Positions 42,730 through 51,635 are shown, counted from the stretch's first letter. The stretch is DNA of 64,000 nucleotides from Hyphomonadaceae bacterium (GCA_016791385.1 JAEUMR010000010.1:19822-83821); one strand, 5' to 3'. Numbers and translations: made by a program. Notes: generated from the letters alone by a model not told the origin.

Positions 42730-44208
42730 CTACATCCACCACTTGCTGGGCTTGGCCCGAAAGTTCGCCGCCTTCTCGAGCGCAGCGCTGACGGCGAACA
42801 CGCTCTCCTCGTCGAGCGCCTTGCCGATGACCTGCAACCCGAGCGGCAGCCCCTGCGCGTCCGTCGCCGCAGGCAACGCGATCGCCGGCAAGCCAGCGAG
42901 GTTCGCCGTCACCGTGAAGATGTCATTCAGATACATCGCCACCGGATCGGCGCTCTTTTCGCCAAGCGCAAACGAGGCCGATGGCGTCGCCGGCGTCAAG
43001 ATCGCGTCGACAGTCGTGAACGCGTCGCGGAAGTCCTGGGCGATGCGCTGACGCACCTTCTGCGCGCGCAGATAATACGCGTCGTAATAGCCAGCGCTCA
43101 GCACGTACGTGCCGATCAGAATGCGCCGCTGCACTTCGCGGCCGAACCCGGACGCGCGCGTCTGCTCGTAGGTTCCGGTCAGATCTTTGCCGGCAACGCG
43201 CGCGCCGTAGCGCATGCCGTCATAGCGCGCGAGGTTCGATGAAGCCTCGGCTGGCGCCACAATGTAATAGGTCGGCAGCGCGTACTTGGTGTGCTTGAGC
43301 GAGATCGGCACGATCTCGGCGCCAGCGTCCTTCGCCCACTGAATGCCCTGCTGCCACAGCGCTTCAATCTCGGCAGGCATGCCGTCGACGCGATATTCCT
43401 CCGGCACGCCAATCTTCATCCCCTTGATCGAGCGCTTGGTAGCGGCGCGGAAATCCGGCAGCGCGTTCGGCAGCGAGGTGGAATCCTTCGGATCGTGCCC
43501 GGCCATCGATTGCAGCAGCATGGCTGCATCCTCGACGCTCTTGGCGATCGGCCCCGCTTGGTCGAGCGAAGACGCAAAGGCGACAATGCCCCAGCGCGAG
43601 CAGCGGCCGTAGGTTGGCTTGATGCCGACCGTGCCGGTGAACGCCGCGGGCTGGCGGATCGAGCCGCCTGTGTCGGTCGCGGTAGCGCCGAGGCAAAGAT
43701 CGGCGCTGACGGCCGCAGCCGAGCCGCCAGAGGAGCCGCCCGGCGTCAGCTTCGCGTCGTCATTGCCGCGCCGCCATGGCGAAACCACAGGGCCGAAATG
43801 CGAGGTCTCGTTCGACGAGCCCATCGCAAACTCGTCCATGTTGAGCTTGCCGAGCATCAACGCGCCATCACGGAACAGATTGGCGGTGACTGTCGATTCA
43901 TAGGTGGGCGTGAACTCGCCAAGGATGCCGGAGCACGCCGTGGTGCGCACCCCTTCGGTGCAGAACAAATCCTTGATGCCGAGCGGAGCGCCCTCAAGCG
44001 GCCCGGCCTTGCCGGCGGCGCGCTTTGCATCGGAGGCCTTTGCCTGCGAGCGAGCGCGATCGGCGGTGACGACGACGAAAGCGTTGAGCTTCGGGTTGGC
44101 CTTGTCGATCGCATCCAGGAACGCGTTGGTTAGCTCAGCGGAGGAGAATAGCTTCTTCTCCATGCCGTCGAGCGCTTCAGCCAGGGTCAGTGCGGTAAGG
44201 TCGGTCAT
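42730..44208 (-). CDS. gatA: Aspartyl/glutamyl-tRNA amidotransferase subunit A
   Basis: A 492-residue amidase-signature enzyme. [18 protein letters not shown] carries the catalytic Lys, and [12 protein letters not shown] with [16 protein letters not shown] provides the cis-Ser and nucleophilic Ser. It releases ammonia from glutamine for GatB. Its ATG overlaps the GNAT gene stop (ATGA). With gatC and the inserted GNAT gene it forms a gatC-GNAT-gatA unit; gatB lies at 29923. All expected catalytic residues are present. Confidence 0.97.
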   Translation of the reverse strand: MTDLTALTLAEALDGMEKKLFSSAELTNAFLDAIDKANPKLNAFVVVTADRARSQAKASDAKRAAGKAGPLEGAPLGIKDLFCTEGVRTTACSGILGEFTPTYESTVTANLFRDGALMLGKLNMDEFAMGSSNETSHFGPVVSPWRRGNDDAKLTPGGSSGGSAAAVSADLCLGATATDTGGSIRQPAAFTGTVGIKPTYGRCSRWGIVAFASSLDQAGPIAKSVEDAAMLLQSMAGHDPKDSTSLPNALPDFRAATKRSIKGMKIGVPEEYRVDGMPAEIEALWQQGIQWAKDAGAEIVPISLKHTKYALPTYYIVAPAEASSNLARYDGMRYGARVAGKDLTGTYEQTRASGFGREVQRRILIGTYVLSAGYYDAYYLRAQKVRQRIAQDFRDAFTTVDAILTPATPSASFALGEKSADPVAMYLNDIFTVTANLAGLPAIALPAATDAQGLPLGLQVIGKALDEESVFAVSAALEKAANFRAKPSKWWM

Positions 44209-44675
44209 GCCAGCGATTTGTCGTAATAGATGTTGTGCGGGCTATCCGCGGGATAATCGAGAAATGCGCCGCAGCGCTTGAAGCCGGCGCGCTCATAGAC
44301 ACGCCACGCCGAGGCAAAGCCATCGACAGCGCCGGTCTCGAGCGCGAGGCGCTGCAAGCCTTCCTGTCGCGCCAGCGCTTCGATCTTGGCGACGATCTGT
44401 CCAGCCAAGCCCGCGCCGCGCGCCTCGGGGCGCGTGAACATGCGCTTCACCTCACCAAGCCCCGCGCCATGACGCTTCAGCGCGCCCATTCCCATGGCGG
44501 CCCTCGCGGCATCACGGGCGATGAACACGGTCGTGTTCGGCTCGGCCATCTGTTCGACCGTCATGTGATGGGTGAACTCGCGCGGCGTTTGCGTCAGCGC
44601 CCATTCATTGAGCGCCGCCACCAGCGCGCGCGCATCATCCGTGAGCGGCGTTTCGACGGCGATGGTGAAGCTCAC
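44205..44675 (-). CDS. GNAT-family N-acetyltransferase within the gat operon
   Basis: 156 residues. [20 protein letters not shown] is the acetyl-CoA-binding motif A (R-x-x-G-x-G/A), [28 protein letters not shown] the motif B region. The start GTG overlaps the gatC stop (GTGA) and the stop overlaps the gatA start (ATGA), so it is translated with both. Acetyl acceptor unknown: a small molecule, antibiotic or protein N-terminus are all possible. Its location inside gatCA is unusual and may be chance. Confidence 0.88.
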   Translation of the reverse strand: MSFTIAVETPLTDDARALVAALNEWALTQTPREFTHHMTVEQMAEPNTTVFIARDAARAAMGMGALKRHGAGLGEVKRMFTRPEARGAGLAGQIVAKIEALARQEGLQRLALETGAVDGFASAWRVYERAGFKRCGAFLDYPADSPHNIYYDKSLA

Positions 44676-44962
44676 TCCACCACCTTGGGCACGACAAAGA
44701 AACCGTCTTCACTCTTCGGCGCATTTTTCAGCACGCGCTCGGGATTGTCGCCATCGGTGACGACATCCTCGCGCATCGGCAGCGAGAGACCCTCCACCGC
44801 GCTGGTCATCGGCTCGACGCCGTCGACGTCGACCTCGTTGAGTTGCTCGATCCAGGCCATGATGCCGTTGAGTTCCGCCGCCATGGGCGCGACACGCTCT
44901 TCCGGCAGCGCCAAGCGCGCCAGCTTGGCGACCTTACGGACAGTTTTTTCGTCGATGGACAT
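44672..44962 (-). CDS. gatC: Aspartyl/glutamyl-tRNA amidotransferase subunit C
   Basis: 96 residues. VRKVAKLARLALPEERVAPM (start) and GVEPMTSAVEGLSLPMREDV are the GatC signature. GatC wraps around GatA and tethers GatB. ATG 44962 gives the family-typical start, preferred to codon 44998, which adds a basic leader. Its stop overlaps the GNAT gene. It is divergent from ruvX at 45077, so the 114 bp between them holds two promoters. Confidence 0.95.
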   Translation of the reverse strand: MSIDEKTVRKVAKLARLALPEERVAPMAAELNGIMAWIEQLNEVDVDGVEPMTSAVEGLSLPMREDVVTDGDNPERVLKNAPKSEDGFFVVPKVVE

Positions 44963-45076
44963 GGGGCGGGGCTTATAGGCCGCCGCGAGGCGGTTCAAGC
45001 CCGCGGTCCGCCTGCGCCCGCCAGCGGCGAAGCGGACGCTGGCGAATGCGGCGCCGGGCGTCCATAAAGCGGCGCC

Positions 45077-45547
45077 TTGCCGCTCCTGGACCCCACCGCC
45101 TTCGCCGCCGCCCTGCCAGAGCGCGGGGCGATCCTGGGCATCGACCCCGGGGAGAAGCGGATCGGCGTTGCCGTTAGCGATTTGACGCGGCTGATCGCGT
45201 CTTCGCTCGACACCATCGCCCGCACCAAGTTCGCGGCCGACGCCGATGCGATCTTGAAGCTCTATGACGGCCGCGGCTGCGCCGGCATCGTGGTCGGCCT
45301 GCCACTGAACATGGACGGCTCATCTGGCCCCGCTGCGCAAAGCGCCCGCGCCTTCGCCCGCAACCTCTTGGCCAAGCGCGACGCGCCGTTGCTGCTTTGG
45401 GACGAGCGCCTCTCGACAGCCGCCGTGACGCGCACGCTGCTCGAAGGCGACGCCTCGCGCCGCCGCCGCGGCGAAGTGGTCGACAAGATGGCCGCCGCTT
45501 ACATGCTGCAAGGCGCACTCGACGCGATGCAGGAACGGCGCGCATGA
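45077..45547 (+). CDS. ruvX: RuvX/YqgF, Holliday-junction resolvase-like nuclease
   Basis: 156 residues. ILGIDPGEKRIGVAVSD, IVVGLPLNMDGSSGPAAQSA, LLLWDERLSTAAVTRTLLEG and GEVVDKMAAAYMLQ are the four YqgF blocks, with the catalytic acidic residues in DPG, DER and VDK intact. In other bacteria YqgF is needed for maturing the 16S rRNA 5' end; recombination roles are also reported. The start is TTG at 45077, the usual N-terminal length for alphaproteobacteria. It overlaps the AEC transporter start (ATGA). Confidence 0.93.
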   Translation: MPLLDPTAFAAALPERGAILGIDPGEKRIGVAVSDLTRLIASSLDTIARTKFAADADAILKLYDGRGCAGIVVGLPLNMDGSSGPAAQSARAFARNLLAKRDAPLLLWDERLSTAAVTRTLLEGDASRRRRGEVVDKMAAAYMLQGALDAMQERRA

Positions 45548-46464
45548 ACAACGTCATTGGCGAGCTGCTGCCGGTCTTCATCCTCATCGTGATCGGTTGG
45601 AGCGCGCGCGCCGCCGGCATCGTCAGCGCGGAAGGCTTCGGCGCCGTCAATCGCTTCGGCTATTTCGTACTCTATCCGGCCTTCTTATTCACGCTGAGCT
45701 CAAGCGCAGACCTGAGCGGGGGCGAAGCAGGACCGTTCATTCTCGGCATTTTGCTTGGCTTCGGCGTGATGATCGCGTTGTCGCTTGCTACCCGGCCTTT
45801 CTATCCCAAGGACGACGGGCCGGCTTTCACCAGCGTGTTCCAAGGATCGGTGCGCTGGAACGGCTTCGTCCTGCTTGCCGCGGCGCCCTCGCTTTACGGG
45901 CCTTCCGGCCCGCATTTGATCGGGGTTGCGTTCGGGCCGTTGGTGCTTGTGGTGAATCTGATCTGCGTGATCGTACTGGCGCGCTGGGGCAGGAACGGCG
46001 CCAACAGCGCGCGCGCGATCATCGACCAGATCATCGCCAACCCGCTCATTCTCGGTTGCGCCGCCGGCCTCACCGCTCAGGCCTTTCATGTCCGCGACCT
46101 TGGGCCGGTCTCCGACGTGCTCGATCTGCTCGGCCAAGCAGCGATGCCGATTGCGATCATCTGCGTCGGCGCAGGGCTCGATTTCAGAGCCGTGCGGGCC
46201 GCGCGCGTGAAGGTAGCCGTAGCGAGCGCGGCCAAACTGATCGTGGCCCCCGCTGTAATGTGGGCCGCAGCTACACTTGTCGGCGCAAGCCCGCTGGCGG
46301 CGGCAGTCGCCGCTGGCGTGGGTTCGACCCCGACAGCGGCCGCCGGCTACACGCTGGCGCGCGAAATGGGCGGCGACGCACAGTTGATGGCGGCGATCAT
46401 CACCGCCACGACGCTGCTTTCCTTCATCACGATGCCGATAGCCATCGCCCTGGCCTTGGGCTGA
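45544..46464 (+). CDS. AEC-family transporter
   Basis: A 306-residue permease with about ten hydrophobic helices. MNNVIGELLPVFILIVIGWSARAAG at the start and PTAAAGYTLAREMGGDAQLMAAIITATTLLSFITMP at the end (quoted in part) match the auxin efflux carrier superfamily, which in bacteria exports or imports organic acids such as malonate. It is coupled to ruvX by an ATGA overlap. I cannot name the substrate. Confidence 0.85.
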   Translation: MNNVIGELLPVFILIVIGWSARAAGIVSAEGFGAVNRFGYFVLYPAFLFTLSSSADLSGGEAGPFILGILLGFGVMIALSLATRPFYPKDDGPAFTSVFQGSVRWNGFVLLAAAPSLYGPSGPHLIGVAFGPLVLVVNLICVIVLARWGRNGANSARAIIDQIIANPLILGCAAGLTAQAFHVRDLGPVSDVLDLLGQAAMPIAIICVGAGLDFRAVRAARVKVAVASAAKLIVAPAVMWAAATLVGASPLAAAVAAGVGSTPTAAAGYTLAREMGGDAQLMAAIITATTLLSFITMPIAIALALG

Positions 46465-46473
46465 GCGGAAAGC

Positions 46474-46731
46474 TCAATCCCGGCGGAAGCGCAGCGGTTC
46501 AACCGCCTCGCTCTCGCCCACCACCATGCTCAGGTCTTCCTCGAAGCCGGGGTGGTTCGTGGGGTCGACGACATAGGTATGGGCCTGGCTCGCCGGTTCC
46601 AGCGGCGCTCGGACCGGCGCCGGGGCGGCATCCGCCTTGCCCGCGCCAAGGCCGGCCACAACCGCGGCAAACGCCACGCCAACCGGACGCAAGGGGCTCA
46701 GATCTTCCCGCTTTGGGTGCGACTTGGTCAT
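46474..46731 (-). CDS. Small exported hypothetical protein
   Basis: 85 residues. A polar start (MTKSHPKREDLSPLRPV) is followed by a hydrophobic core (VAFAAVVAGLGAGKADAAPA) consistent with a signal peptide cut after ADA. The mature part, APAPVRAPLEPASQAHTYV then DPTNHPGFEEDLSMVVGESE, is Pro- and Glu-rich. AAGGAGGGCGTG precedes ATG 46731, so translation is likely. The family is not recognised. It is convergent with the AEC transporter and divergent from pyrB. Confidence 0.65.
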   Translation of the reverse strand: MTKSHPKREDLSPLRPVGVAFAAVVAGLGAGKADAAPAPVRAPLEPASQAHTYVVDPTNHPGFEEDLSMVVGESEAVEPLRFRRD

Positions 46732-46843
46732 CACGCCCTCCTTCGATTAGCCCGTTCGACCCGCCCGTCCCAACCATTGGAACAAAATGAGTACAGCACC
46801 GAGTCCTGGGCGCCAATAGGGCCGGAAACTTTGTCCACGCCTT

Positions 46844-46865
46844 CTTCTCGCCGCGCTTGCGGCGA
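46844..46865 (+). promoter_or_regulatory. GC-rich hairpin in the pyrB leader
   Basis: TCGCCGC (46848-46854) and GCGGCGA (46859-46865) form a perfect 7-bp stem with a GCTT loop. A CTTC just before the stem and AAG just after it could extend pairing. It ends 27 bp before the pyrB start. There is no T-run, so it is not an intrinsic terminator; a translational or attenuator-like role is possible. Confidence 0.3.
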
Positions 46866-46892
46866 AGCCGACACAGGGCTTAACAAGCGCAC

Positions 46893-47885
46893 ATGGCTCA
46901 GCGACCGACTGGCGTGAAGAAAACCGAAGCTCGCAGCACGCCCGTTAGAATCCGCAGCAAGCACCTTCTCGCCATCGCCGACCTCAATCGTTTCGAAGCC
47001 GAAAATCTGATTGACCGCGCCGAGGCGTTCGAGCCGTTGCTCGAACAGAAGGTCAAGAAGCTCGACACGCTGCGCGGGCGAACGCTGATCAATCTGTTTT
47101 TCGAGAACTCGACGCGCACGCAATCGAGCTTCGAACTCGCCGGCAAGCGCATGGGCGCCGACGTCGTCAATATGAGCGTGAAGAGTTCGAGCGTCGCCAA
47201 GGGCGAGACGCTGATCGACACGGCGGCCACGCTGAACGCGATGCGCCCAGACCTTCTCGTTGTGCGCCATGGATCATCGGGCGCTGCGGCGCTGCTGGCG
47301 CGCAAAGTCGATTGCGCCGTGATCAATGCTGGTGACGGCAAGCACGAACATCCCACCCAAGCGCTGCTTGATGCGTTCACGATCCGCCGCCGCCTCGGCG
47401 GCATCGAGGGACTGAACATCGCCATTTGCGGCGACGTGCTGCACAGCCGCGTCGCGCGCTCCAACGTCGCGCTGCTGAACATGCTGGGCGCAAGCGTGCG
47501 CCTTGTCGGCCCGCCCACGCTGATGCCCGCGGGGGCCGAGCGCTGGGGCGCACAAGTGTTCCACGACATGCGCAAAGGCATCAAGGACGCCGACGTCGTC
47601 ATGATGCTGCGCGTGCAGCGCGAACGCATGACCGGCGGCTTCTTCCCATCAGCCCGCGAGTTCTTCTGGTTCTACGGCCTCGATGAAGACAAGCTGCGCG
47701 CGGCTAAACCCGGCGCGCTGGTCATGCATCCGGGCCCCATGAACCGCGGTGTGGAGATCGACTCCACCGTTGCAGACAATCCGGTCATATCGCTGATCGA
47801 AACACAGGTGCGCATGGGCGTGGCGTTGCGCATGGCCGTGCTGGAGGCGCTCGCCGAAAGCGGCGCCAATGAGGAGGCGCGCTAA
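46893..47885 (+). CDS. pyrB: Aspartate carbamoyltransferase catalytic subunit
   Basis: 330 residues. [20 protein letters not shown] (carbamoyl phosphate site STRT), [33 protein letters not shown] and [11 protein letters not shown] are intact, so it is an active transcarbamoylase, the committed step of pyrimidine synthesis. ATG 46893. The stop overlaps the start of a 49-codon ORF (TAATG), followed by a dead dihydroorotase gene, so the operon resembles the PyrB/PyrC' complexes of pseudomonads and other alphaproteobacteria. Confidence 0.96.
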   Translation: MAQRPTGVKKTEARSTPVRIRSKHLLAIADLNRFEAENLIDRAEAFEPLLEQKVKKLDTLRGRTLINLFFENSTRTQSSFELAGKRMGADVVNMSVKSSSVAKGETLIDTAATLNAMRPDLLVVRHGSSGAAALLARKVDCAVINAGDGKHEHPTQALLDAFTIRRRLGGIEGLNIAICGDVLHSRVARSNVALLNMLGASVRLVGPPTLMPAGAERWGAQVFHDMRKGIKDADVVMMLRVQRERMTGGFFPSAREFFWFYGLDEDKLRAAKPGALVMHPGPMNRGVEIDSTVADNPVISLIETQVRMGVALRMAVLEALAESGANEEAR

Positions 47886-48034
47886 TGTGGATGTTCCTGC
47901 TCTGGTGGTGCGTTGACGATCACCTCGCCGCCGCGCTCAACACACCCGGCCTTGGACATCTGCCCCTCTGGGTGCCGTTGATTATCGCGCTCGGCTTCTC
48001 CACGACCGTCAATGTGGCGGCGAAACGCACCTGA
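47885..48034 (+). CDS. Small membrane protein in the pyrB operon (49 residues)
   Basis: [20 protein letters not shown] starts on the A of the pyrB stop (TAATG), giving a one-base overlap typical of coupled genes. Residues 29-39 (PLIIALGFSTT) are hydrophobic. The reading frame ends with TGA at 48032-48034, two bases before the pyrC homologue. It is too small for confident family recognition, but the exact coupling at both ends argues it is translated. Function unknown. Confidence 0.55.
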   Translation: MWMFLLWWCVDDHLAAALNTPGLGHLPLWVPLIIALGFSTTVNVAAKRT

Positions 48035-48036
48035 AC

Positions 48037-49317
48037 ATGATCAGACCCACGCTCATCACCAATGCCAAGCTGATCGACCCTGCCAAGAACAAGGTCGAGG
48101 ACGGCGCGATCCTGTTCGCCGACACGATCCTCGATGTCGGCAAGTTCAGCGGCGCGCCGGAAGGCGCGGAGGTGATCGACGCGCAGGGCGCGCATTTGGC
48201 GCCAGGCCTGATCGACATGCGCGTCGTCATCGGCGAGCCCGGCGCTGAGCACAAAGAGACGTTCAAGTCCGCCGGCCGCGCAGCGGCGGCGGGCGGGGTC
48301 ACCACCATGGTGATGATGCCGAACACCATGCCGGTGATCGATGATCAGAGCCTTGTCGATTTCGTGCTCCGGCGCGGCGTCGATCGCTCCGGCGGCGTTC
48401 GCATCCTGCCCGCTGCAGCTCTGACACAACACCTCGACGGCGCGTTGATGACAGAAATCGGCCTGATGGCCGAAGCCGGCGCGGTGATGTTCACCAATGG
48501 CGACAAGCCGGTTGTGGATTCCCGTGTGCTGCGCCGCGCTCTCTCCTATGCGAGCGCATTCGGCGCGCTTGTGGCGCATCGGCCGGAAGACCCCTACCTT
48601 GCCGAGGGCGGGGTCATGCATGAGGGCGAACTCGCCGCGCGTCTGGGATTGCCGGGCATCCCCGCCGCCGCCGAAGCCATCATGGCCGAGCGGGACCTGG
48701 CGCTCGCCGAACTCACCGGCGGACGCATCTTACTGGATATGCTCTCGGCCGCGCAGAGCTTGCCGGCGCTGAAGCGGGCCAAGGAACGCGGCGTCTCCGC
48801 TTTCGCCAGCGTCAATGTCCACCACCTCGTCCTCAACGAGAACGATGTCGATGGCTATCGCAGCTTTGCCAAACTCGCCCCGCCGCTGCGCAGCGAAGAT
48901 GACCGCGTCGCTCTCGTGCAAGCGGTGAGCGATGGGCTGATCGACGTGATCGTCTCCGGCCACGATCCGCAACCGGCGGAAGAGAAGCGCTTGCCGTTCG
49001 AAGAAGCCGCCTTCGGCGCGGTGGGCCTGGAAACGCTGCTGGCAGGCGCGCTTACGCTGCACCACAAGGGCGATGTGGCCCTCAACACGCTGATCCGCGC
49101 GATGACGCTGCGGCCAGCCGAACTGCTCAAACTGCCGCAAGGCCGCCTCGCCAAGGGCGCGCCAGCCGATGTGATCGTGGTGGATCTCGGCGCGCCGTTC
49201 CGGCTCGACTCCGACAAACTCAAATCGAAATCGAAGAACTCGCCGTTCGACGAAAAGCTGCTGCAAGGCGCCGTGAAACGGACATTCATCGCCGGTAAAC
49301 AAGTGTTCGGCGCGTAA
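48037..49317 (+). CDS. Non-catalytic dihydroorotase homologue (PyrC'/PyrX type)
   Basis: 426 residues of the dihydroorotase/amidohydrolase fold, but the metal site is destroyed. The usual D-x-H-x-H-x-R becomes DMRVVIG (Asp60, then Arg62, Val64, Gly66). The carboxylated-lysine region reads FTNGDKPV instead of the active form, and the late DHAPH motif is SGHDPQ. GPL/FGAVGLETLL and NPPLRS-like LAPPLRSEDD are retained. Such pseudo-DHOases scaffold ATCase (PyrB) in other proteobacteria, so this is probably a structural partner and not the DHOase of the cell. The active pyrC must lie elsewhere. Confidence 0.9.
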   Translation: MIRPTLITNAKLIDPAKNKVEDGAILFADTILDVGKFSGAPEGAEVIDAQGAHLAPGLIDMRVVIGEPGAEHKETFKSAGRAAAAGGVTTMVMMPNTMPVIDDQSLVDFVLRRGVDRSGGVRILPAAALTQHLDGALMTEIGLMAEAGAVMFTNGDKPVVDSRVLRRALSYASAFGALVAHRPEDPYLAEGGVMHEGELAARLGLPGIPAAAEAIMAERDLALAELTGGRILLDMLSAAQSLPALKRAKERGVSAFASVNVHHLVLNENDVDGYRSFAKLAPPLRSEDDRVALVQAVSDGLIDVIVSGHDPQPAEEKRLPFEEAAFGAVGLETLLAGALTLHHKGDVALNTLIRAMTLRPAELLKLPQGRLAKGAPADVIVVDLGAPFRLDSDKLKSKSKNSPFDEKLLQGAVKRTFIAGKQVFGA

Positions 49318-49333
49318 CGACAGGGAGGTTCTC

Positions 49334-49675
49334 ATGCGCAAGATCGTGCTTGGCGCAGCGCTGCTCGTTCTCGCGGCCTGCGCAACCAATCCTGTGCCGC
49401 CGCCGCTGCACCCCGGCGATCCAGGGCCAAACGGCGCGCCCCCGCCGATCCCGCTCGACGGGCCGATCGCCTATTCCTGCGATAATGGCGCGCAGCTGAT
49501 CGTCGACATCGAAGGCGCCAACGCGCGTGTCGCCATCGTCGGCGGGCCATCCATGGTGTTGCCGCGCGCAAGCGAGGGCTATTACTCGAATGGGCGCTAT
49601 GGCTTCCGCGGTGGCGGCGGCGCCGGCCAATGGGAAGTCGGCCGCTCTGCTCCCGTCAATTGCCGCGGCAGCTAG
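49334..49675 (+). CDS. MliC-like lipoprotein
   Basis: 113 residues. LLVLAACATN is a lipobox. After a Pro-rich linker comes IAYSCDNGAQLIVDIEGANA, then VAIVGGPSMVLPRASEGYYS, GRYGFRGGGG, QWEV and VNCRGS. This order (YxCDNG ... xLP ... GxYxxxG ... C) matches the C-type lysozyme inhibitor domain MliC/PliC, with the two cysteines that form its disulfide. It may protect peptidoglycan against lysozyme. The start is ATG 49334 with AGGGAGG six bases before it. Confidence 0.75.
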   Translation: MRKIVLGAALLVLAACATNPVPPPLHPGDPGPNGAPPPIPLDGPIAYSCDNGAQLIVDIEGANARVAIVGGPSMVLPRASEGYYSNGRYGFRGGGGAGQWEVGRSAPVNCRGS

Positions 49676-49732
49676 CGGCGATCGCGCGTTCTCCTCTCCA
49701 CAGGCGAGCCTTCGCCTGTTAGAGATGACGCG

Positions 49733-50383
49733 GTGCTGGTGTTTCCTTTCATCCTTGCCGCGGCGGGCGGCTATCTCCTCGGCTCCGTTCCGTTCGGATT
49801 GGTGATCACGAGGCTTGCTGGTCTCGGCGACATTCGCACGATCGGCTCAGGCAATATCGGCGCGACCAACGTGCTGCGCACCGGCCGCAAGGACCTCGCA
49901 CTCGCCACCTTATTGCTTGACGCAGGCAAAGCCGCGATCGCGCTGCTGCTGGCGCGCTGGCTCGCGGGATCGAGCCCCTATCAAGTCGAGTTAGGACTCG
50001 TCGCCGGCGGCATGGCCTTCATCGGCCATTGCTTTCCTGTCTGGCTCGGATTCAAAGGCGGCAAAGGCATTGCGACGTTCTTCGGCCTCCTGTTCGCCGG
50101 CATCTGGCCGCTTGGAATCATCGCCGCGGTCACTTGGCTCGCTGTTGCGACCATGTTCCGCTACTCCTCGCTGGCTTCGCTCTGTGCGGCCGCTGTTGTC
50201 CCAATCGCGGCCCTGTTCGCGGGGTTCAGCTGGCCGGAAGTGATCTTCACGTTCGTGATCGCGGCGCTGATCTTCTGGCTGCACCGCGCCAACATCGCCC
50301 GCCTGCGCGCCGGCGCTGAGCCGCGCATCGGCGAGAAGAAGACAGAAGCGCCCGCCGCAGCCGAGCCCAGCGCCAAATCATGA
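49733..50383 (+). CDS. plsY: Glycerol-3-phosphate acyltransferase (acyl-phosphate type)
   Basis: 216 residues, about five to six helices. GYLLGSVPFGLVITR, GSGNIGATNVLRTGRK and FKGGKGIATFFG are the three PlsY motifs (SVPFG, GxxNxGATN, KGGKG), all present. It transfers acyl from acyl-phosphate to glycerol-3-phosphate in phospholipid synthesis. GTG start at 49733. The C-terminus extends into an Ala/Glu-rich tail. The stop overlaps dprA (ATGA). Confidence 0.95.
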   Translation: MLVFPFILAAAGGYLLGSVPFGLVITRLAGLGDIRTIGSGNIGATNVLRTGRKDLALATLLLDAGKAAIALLLARWLAGSSPYQVELGLVAGGMAFIGHCFPVWLGFKGGKGIATFFGLLFAGIWPLGIIAAVTWLAVATMFRYSSLASLCAAAVVPIAALFAGFSWPEVIFTFVIAALIFWLHRANIARLRAGAEPRIGEKKTEAPAAAEPSAKS

Positions 50384-51468
50384 CGCGAACGCTGTCGCGC
50401 CCGGAGCGTATCGCTTGGGCGCGTCTGTCGCGCACGCCGCGGGTAGGACCGCTGACGTTTCACCGGCTCATCGCCCGCTTCGGCTCGCCGGCGGCCGCCC
50501 TCGACGCCCTACCGCGCTTCTCCGATCAAAGCCCGCCTGCTGAAGCCACGATCGCGGCGGAGATCGACCGCGTCGAAGCGCTAGGCGCGCGATTGCTGGC
50601 CTCTTGCGAGCCGGACTATCCGCCGCTGCTCGCCCAACTCGACGCACCGCCGCCGATGATCGCATTGCGCGGCAAGGCCGAGCTGCTGAAGCGGCCGACA
50701 ATCGCCATCGTCGGCTCGCGCGAAGGCTCGGGCGCAGCGCTGATGTTCGCGGAGCGCATCGCCGCCGACCTTGGCGCAGCGGGCTTTACAGTGGTCTCTG
50801 GCCTCGCGCGCGGGGTCGACGCCGCCGCGCACCGCGGTTCGCTCGCGACGGGGACAGTGGCTGTCCTCGCCGGCGGGCTCGATCAACCCTACCCACCGCA
50901 GAACCTGAAGCTGCACGAAGCGATCTGCGCACAAGGCGCCGTACTTGCCGAAGCGCCGCTCGGAAGCGTTGCCCGTGCGCGCGACTTTCCACGCCGCAAC
51001 CACGTGATCTCCGGTGTCTCGCGCGGCGTGGTGATCATCGAAGCGGCGCTGCGCTCAGGTTCCCTGATCACCGCCCGCGCCGCGGCCGATCAAGGGCGCG
51101 ACGTGATGGCGGCGCCCGGCTCGCCGCTCGATCACCGTGCGCGCGGCTCGAACGCTCTGATCAAGCAAGGCGCGACGTTGATCGAAAGCGCCGAGGACGT
51201 GATCGCCGCTCTTGGCGAGGCGGCCCCGCCGTTGCGGCCAATGTCTGCAGGCCCCCTGTTCGAAGCCATGGAAGAGCCTTCACCCGGCTTGCCTAAGCGG
51301 GTGGCGGCGCTGCTGTCTCCCACGCCGATCCACGTCAATGATATCGCCCGCCTGCTCGAAGCGCCGACCGGCGCGGTAGCGGCGGCGTTGACCGAACTCG
51401 AACTCAGCGGCCGCGCAGCGTCTCTGCCGGGTGGCTATGCCGCGTCGTCGGGCGCCGCGTTCCCATGA
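50380..51468 (+). CDS. dprA: DNA-processing protein DprA
   Basis: 362 residues. A SAM-like N-terminus is followed by the Rossmann-like DprA core: IVGSREGSGAALMFAERIAA, GLARGVDAAAHRGSLAT, VLAGGLDQPYPPQN, ARDFPRRNHVISGVSRGVVI, ALRSGSLITARAAADQGRDVM. A C-terminal winged-helix domain (LSPTPIHVNDIARLLEAPTG) ends the protein. DprA loads RecA onto incoming single-stranded DNA during transformation. Coupled to plsY by ATGA; its 3' end overlaps a small convergent ORF by 34 bp. Confidence 0.94.
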   Translation: MTRTLSRPERIAWARLSRTPRVGPLTFHRLIARFGSPAAALDALPRFSDQSPPAEATIAAEIDRVEALGARLLASCEPDYPPLLAQLDAPPPMIALRGKAELLKRPTIAIVGSREGSGAALMFAERIAADLGAAGFTVVSGLARGVDAAAHRGSLATGTVAVLAGGLDQPYPPQNLKLHEAICAQGAVLAEAPLGSVARARDFPRRNHVISGVSRGVVIIEAALRSGSLITARAAADQGRDVMAAPGSPLDHRARGSNALIKQGATLIESAEDVIAALGEAAPPLRPMSAGPLFEAMEEPSPGLPKRVAALLSPTPIHVNDIARLLEAPTGAVAAALTELELSGRAASLPGGYAASSGAAFP

Positions 51469-51635
51469 AGCACGGCCCGCGCAGCGCGGTGCGCCTGCTC
51501 AAGCGGCTGGGCTAATGTGTCCAGTCCCATCATCCGCGCCATGTTAGCTAGTTGTTCAGCAACCTCTCCCACATAGGAAGCAACATCGATGGCGCTAATG
51601 CCATCCAATCCTGATGGATGTTGTTGTTGTGGCAT
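51435..51635 (-). CDS. Small hypothetical protein, convergent with dprA
   Basis: 66 residues, MPQQQHPSGLDGISAIDVAS and onward, mostly helical with AEQLANMARMMGLDTLAQPL. Codons near its start are AT-rich (CAA CAA CAA CAT CCA TCA), unlike the neighbours, while the 3' end, overlapping dprA, is GC-rich. No family recognised. A Shine-Dalgarno-like GAGGGCG lies about ten bases before the ATG. It may be a small adaptor or a chance frame. Confidence 0.45.
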   Translation of the reverse strand: MPQQQHPSGLDGISAIDVASYVGEVAEQLANMARMMGLDTLAQPLEQAHRAARAVLHGNAAPDDAA

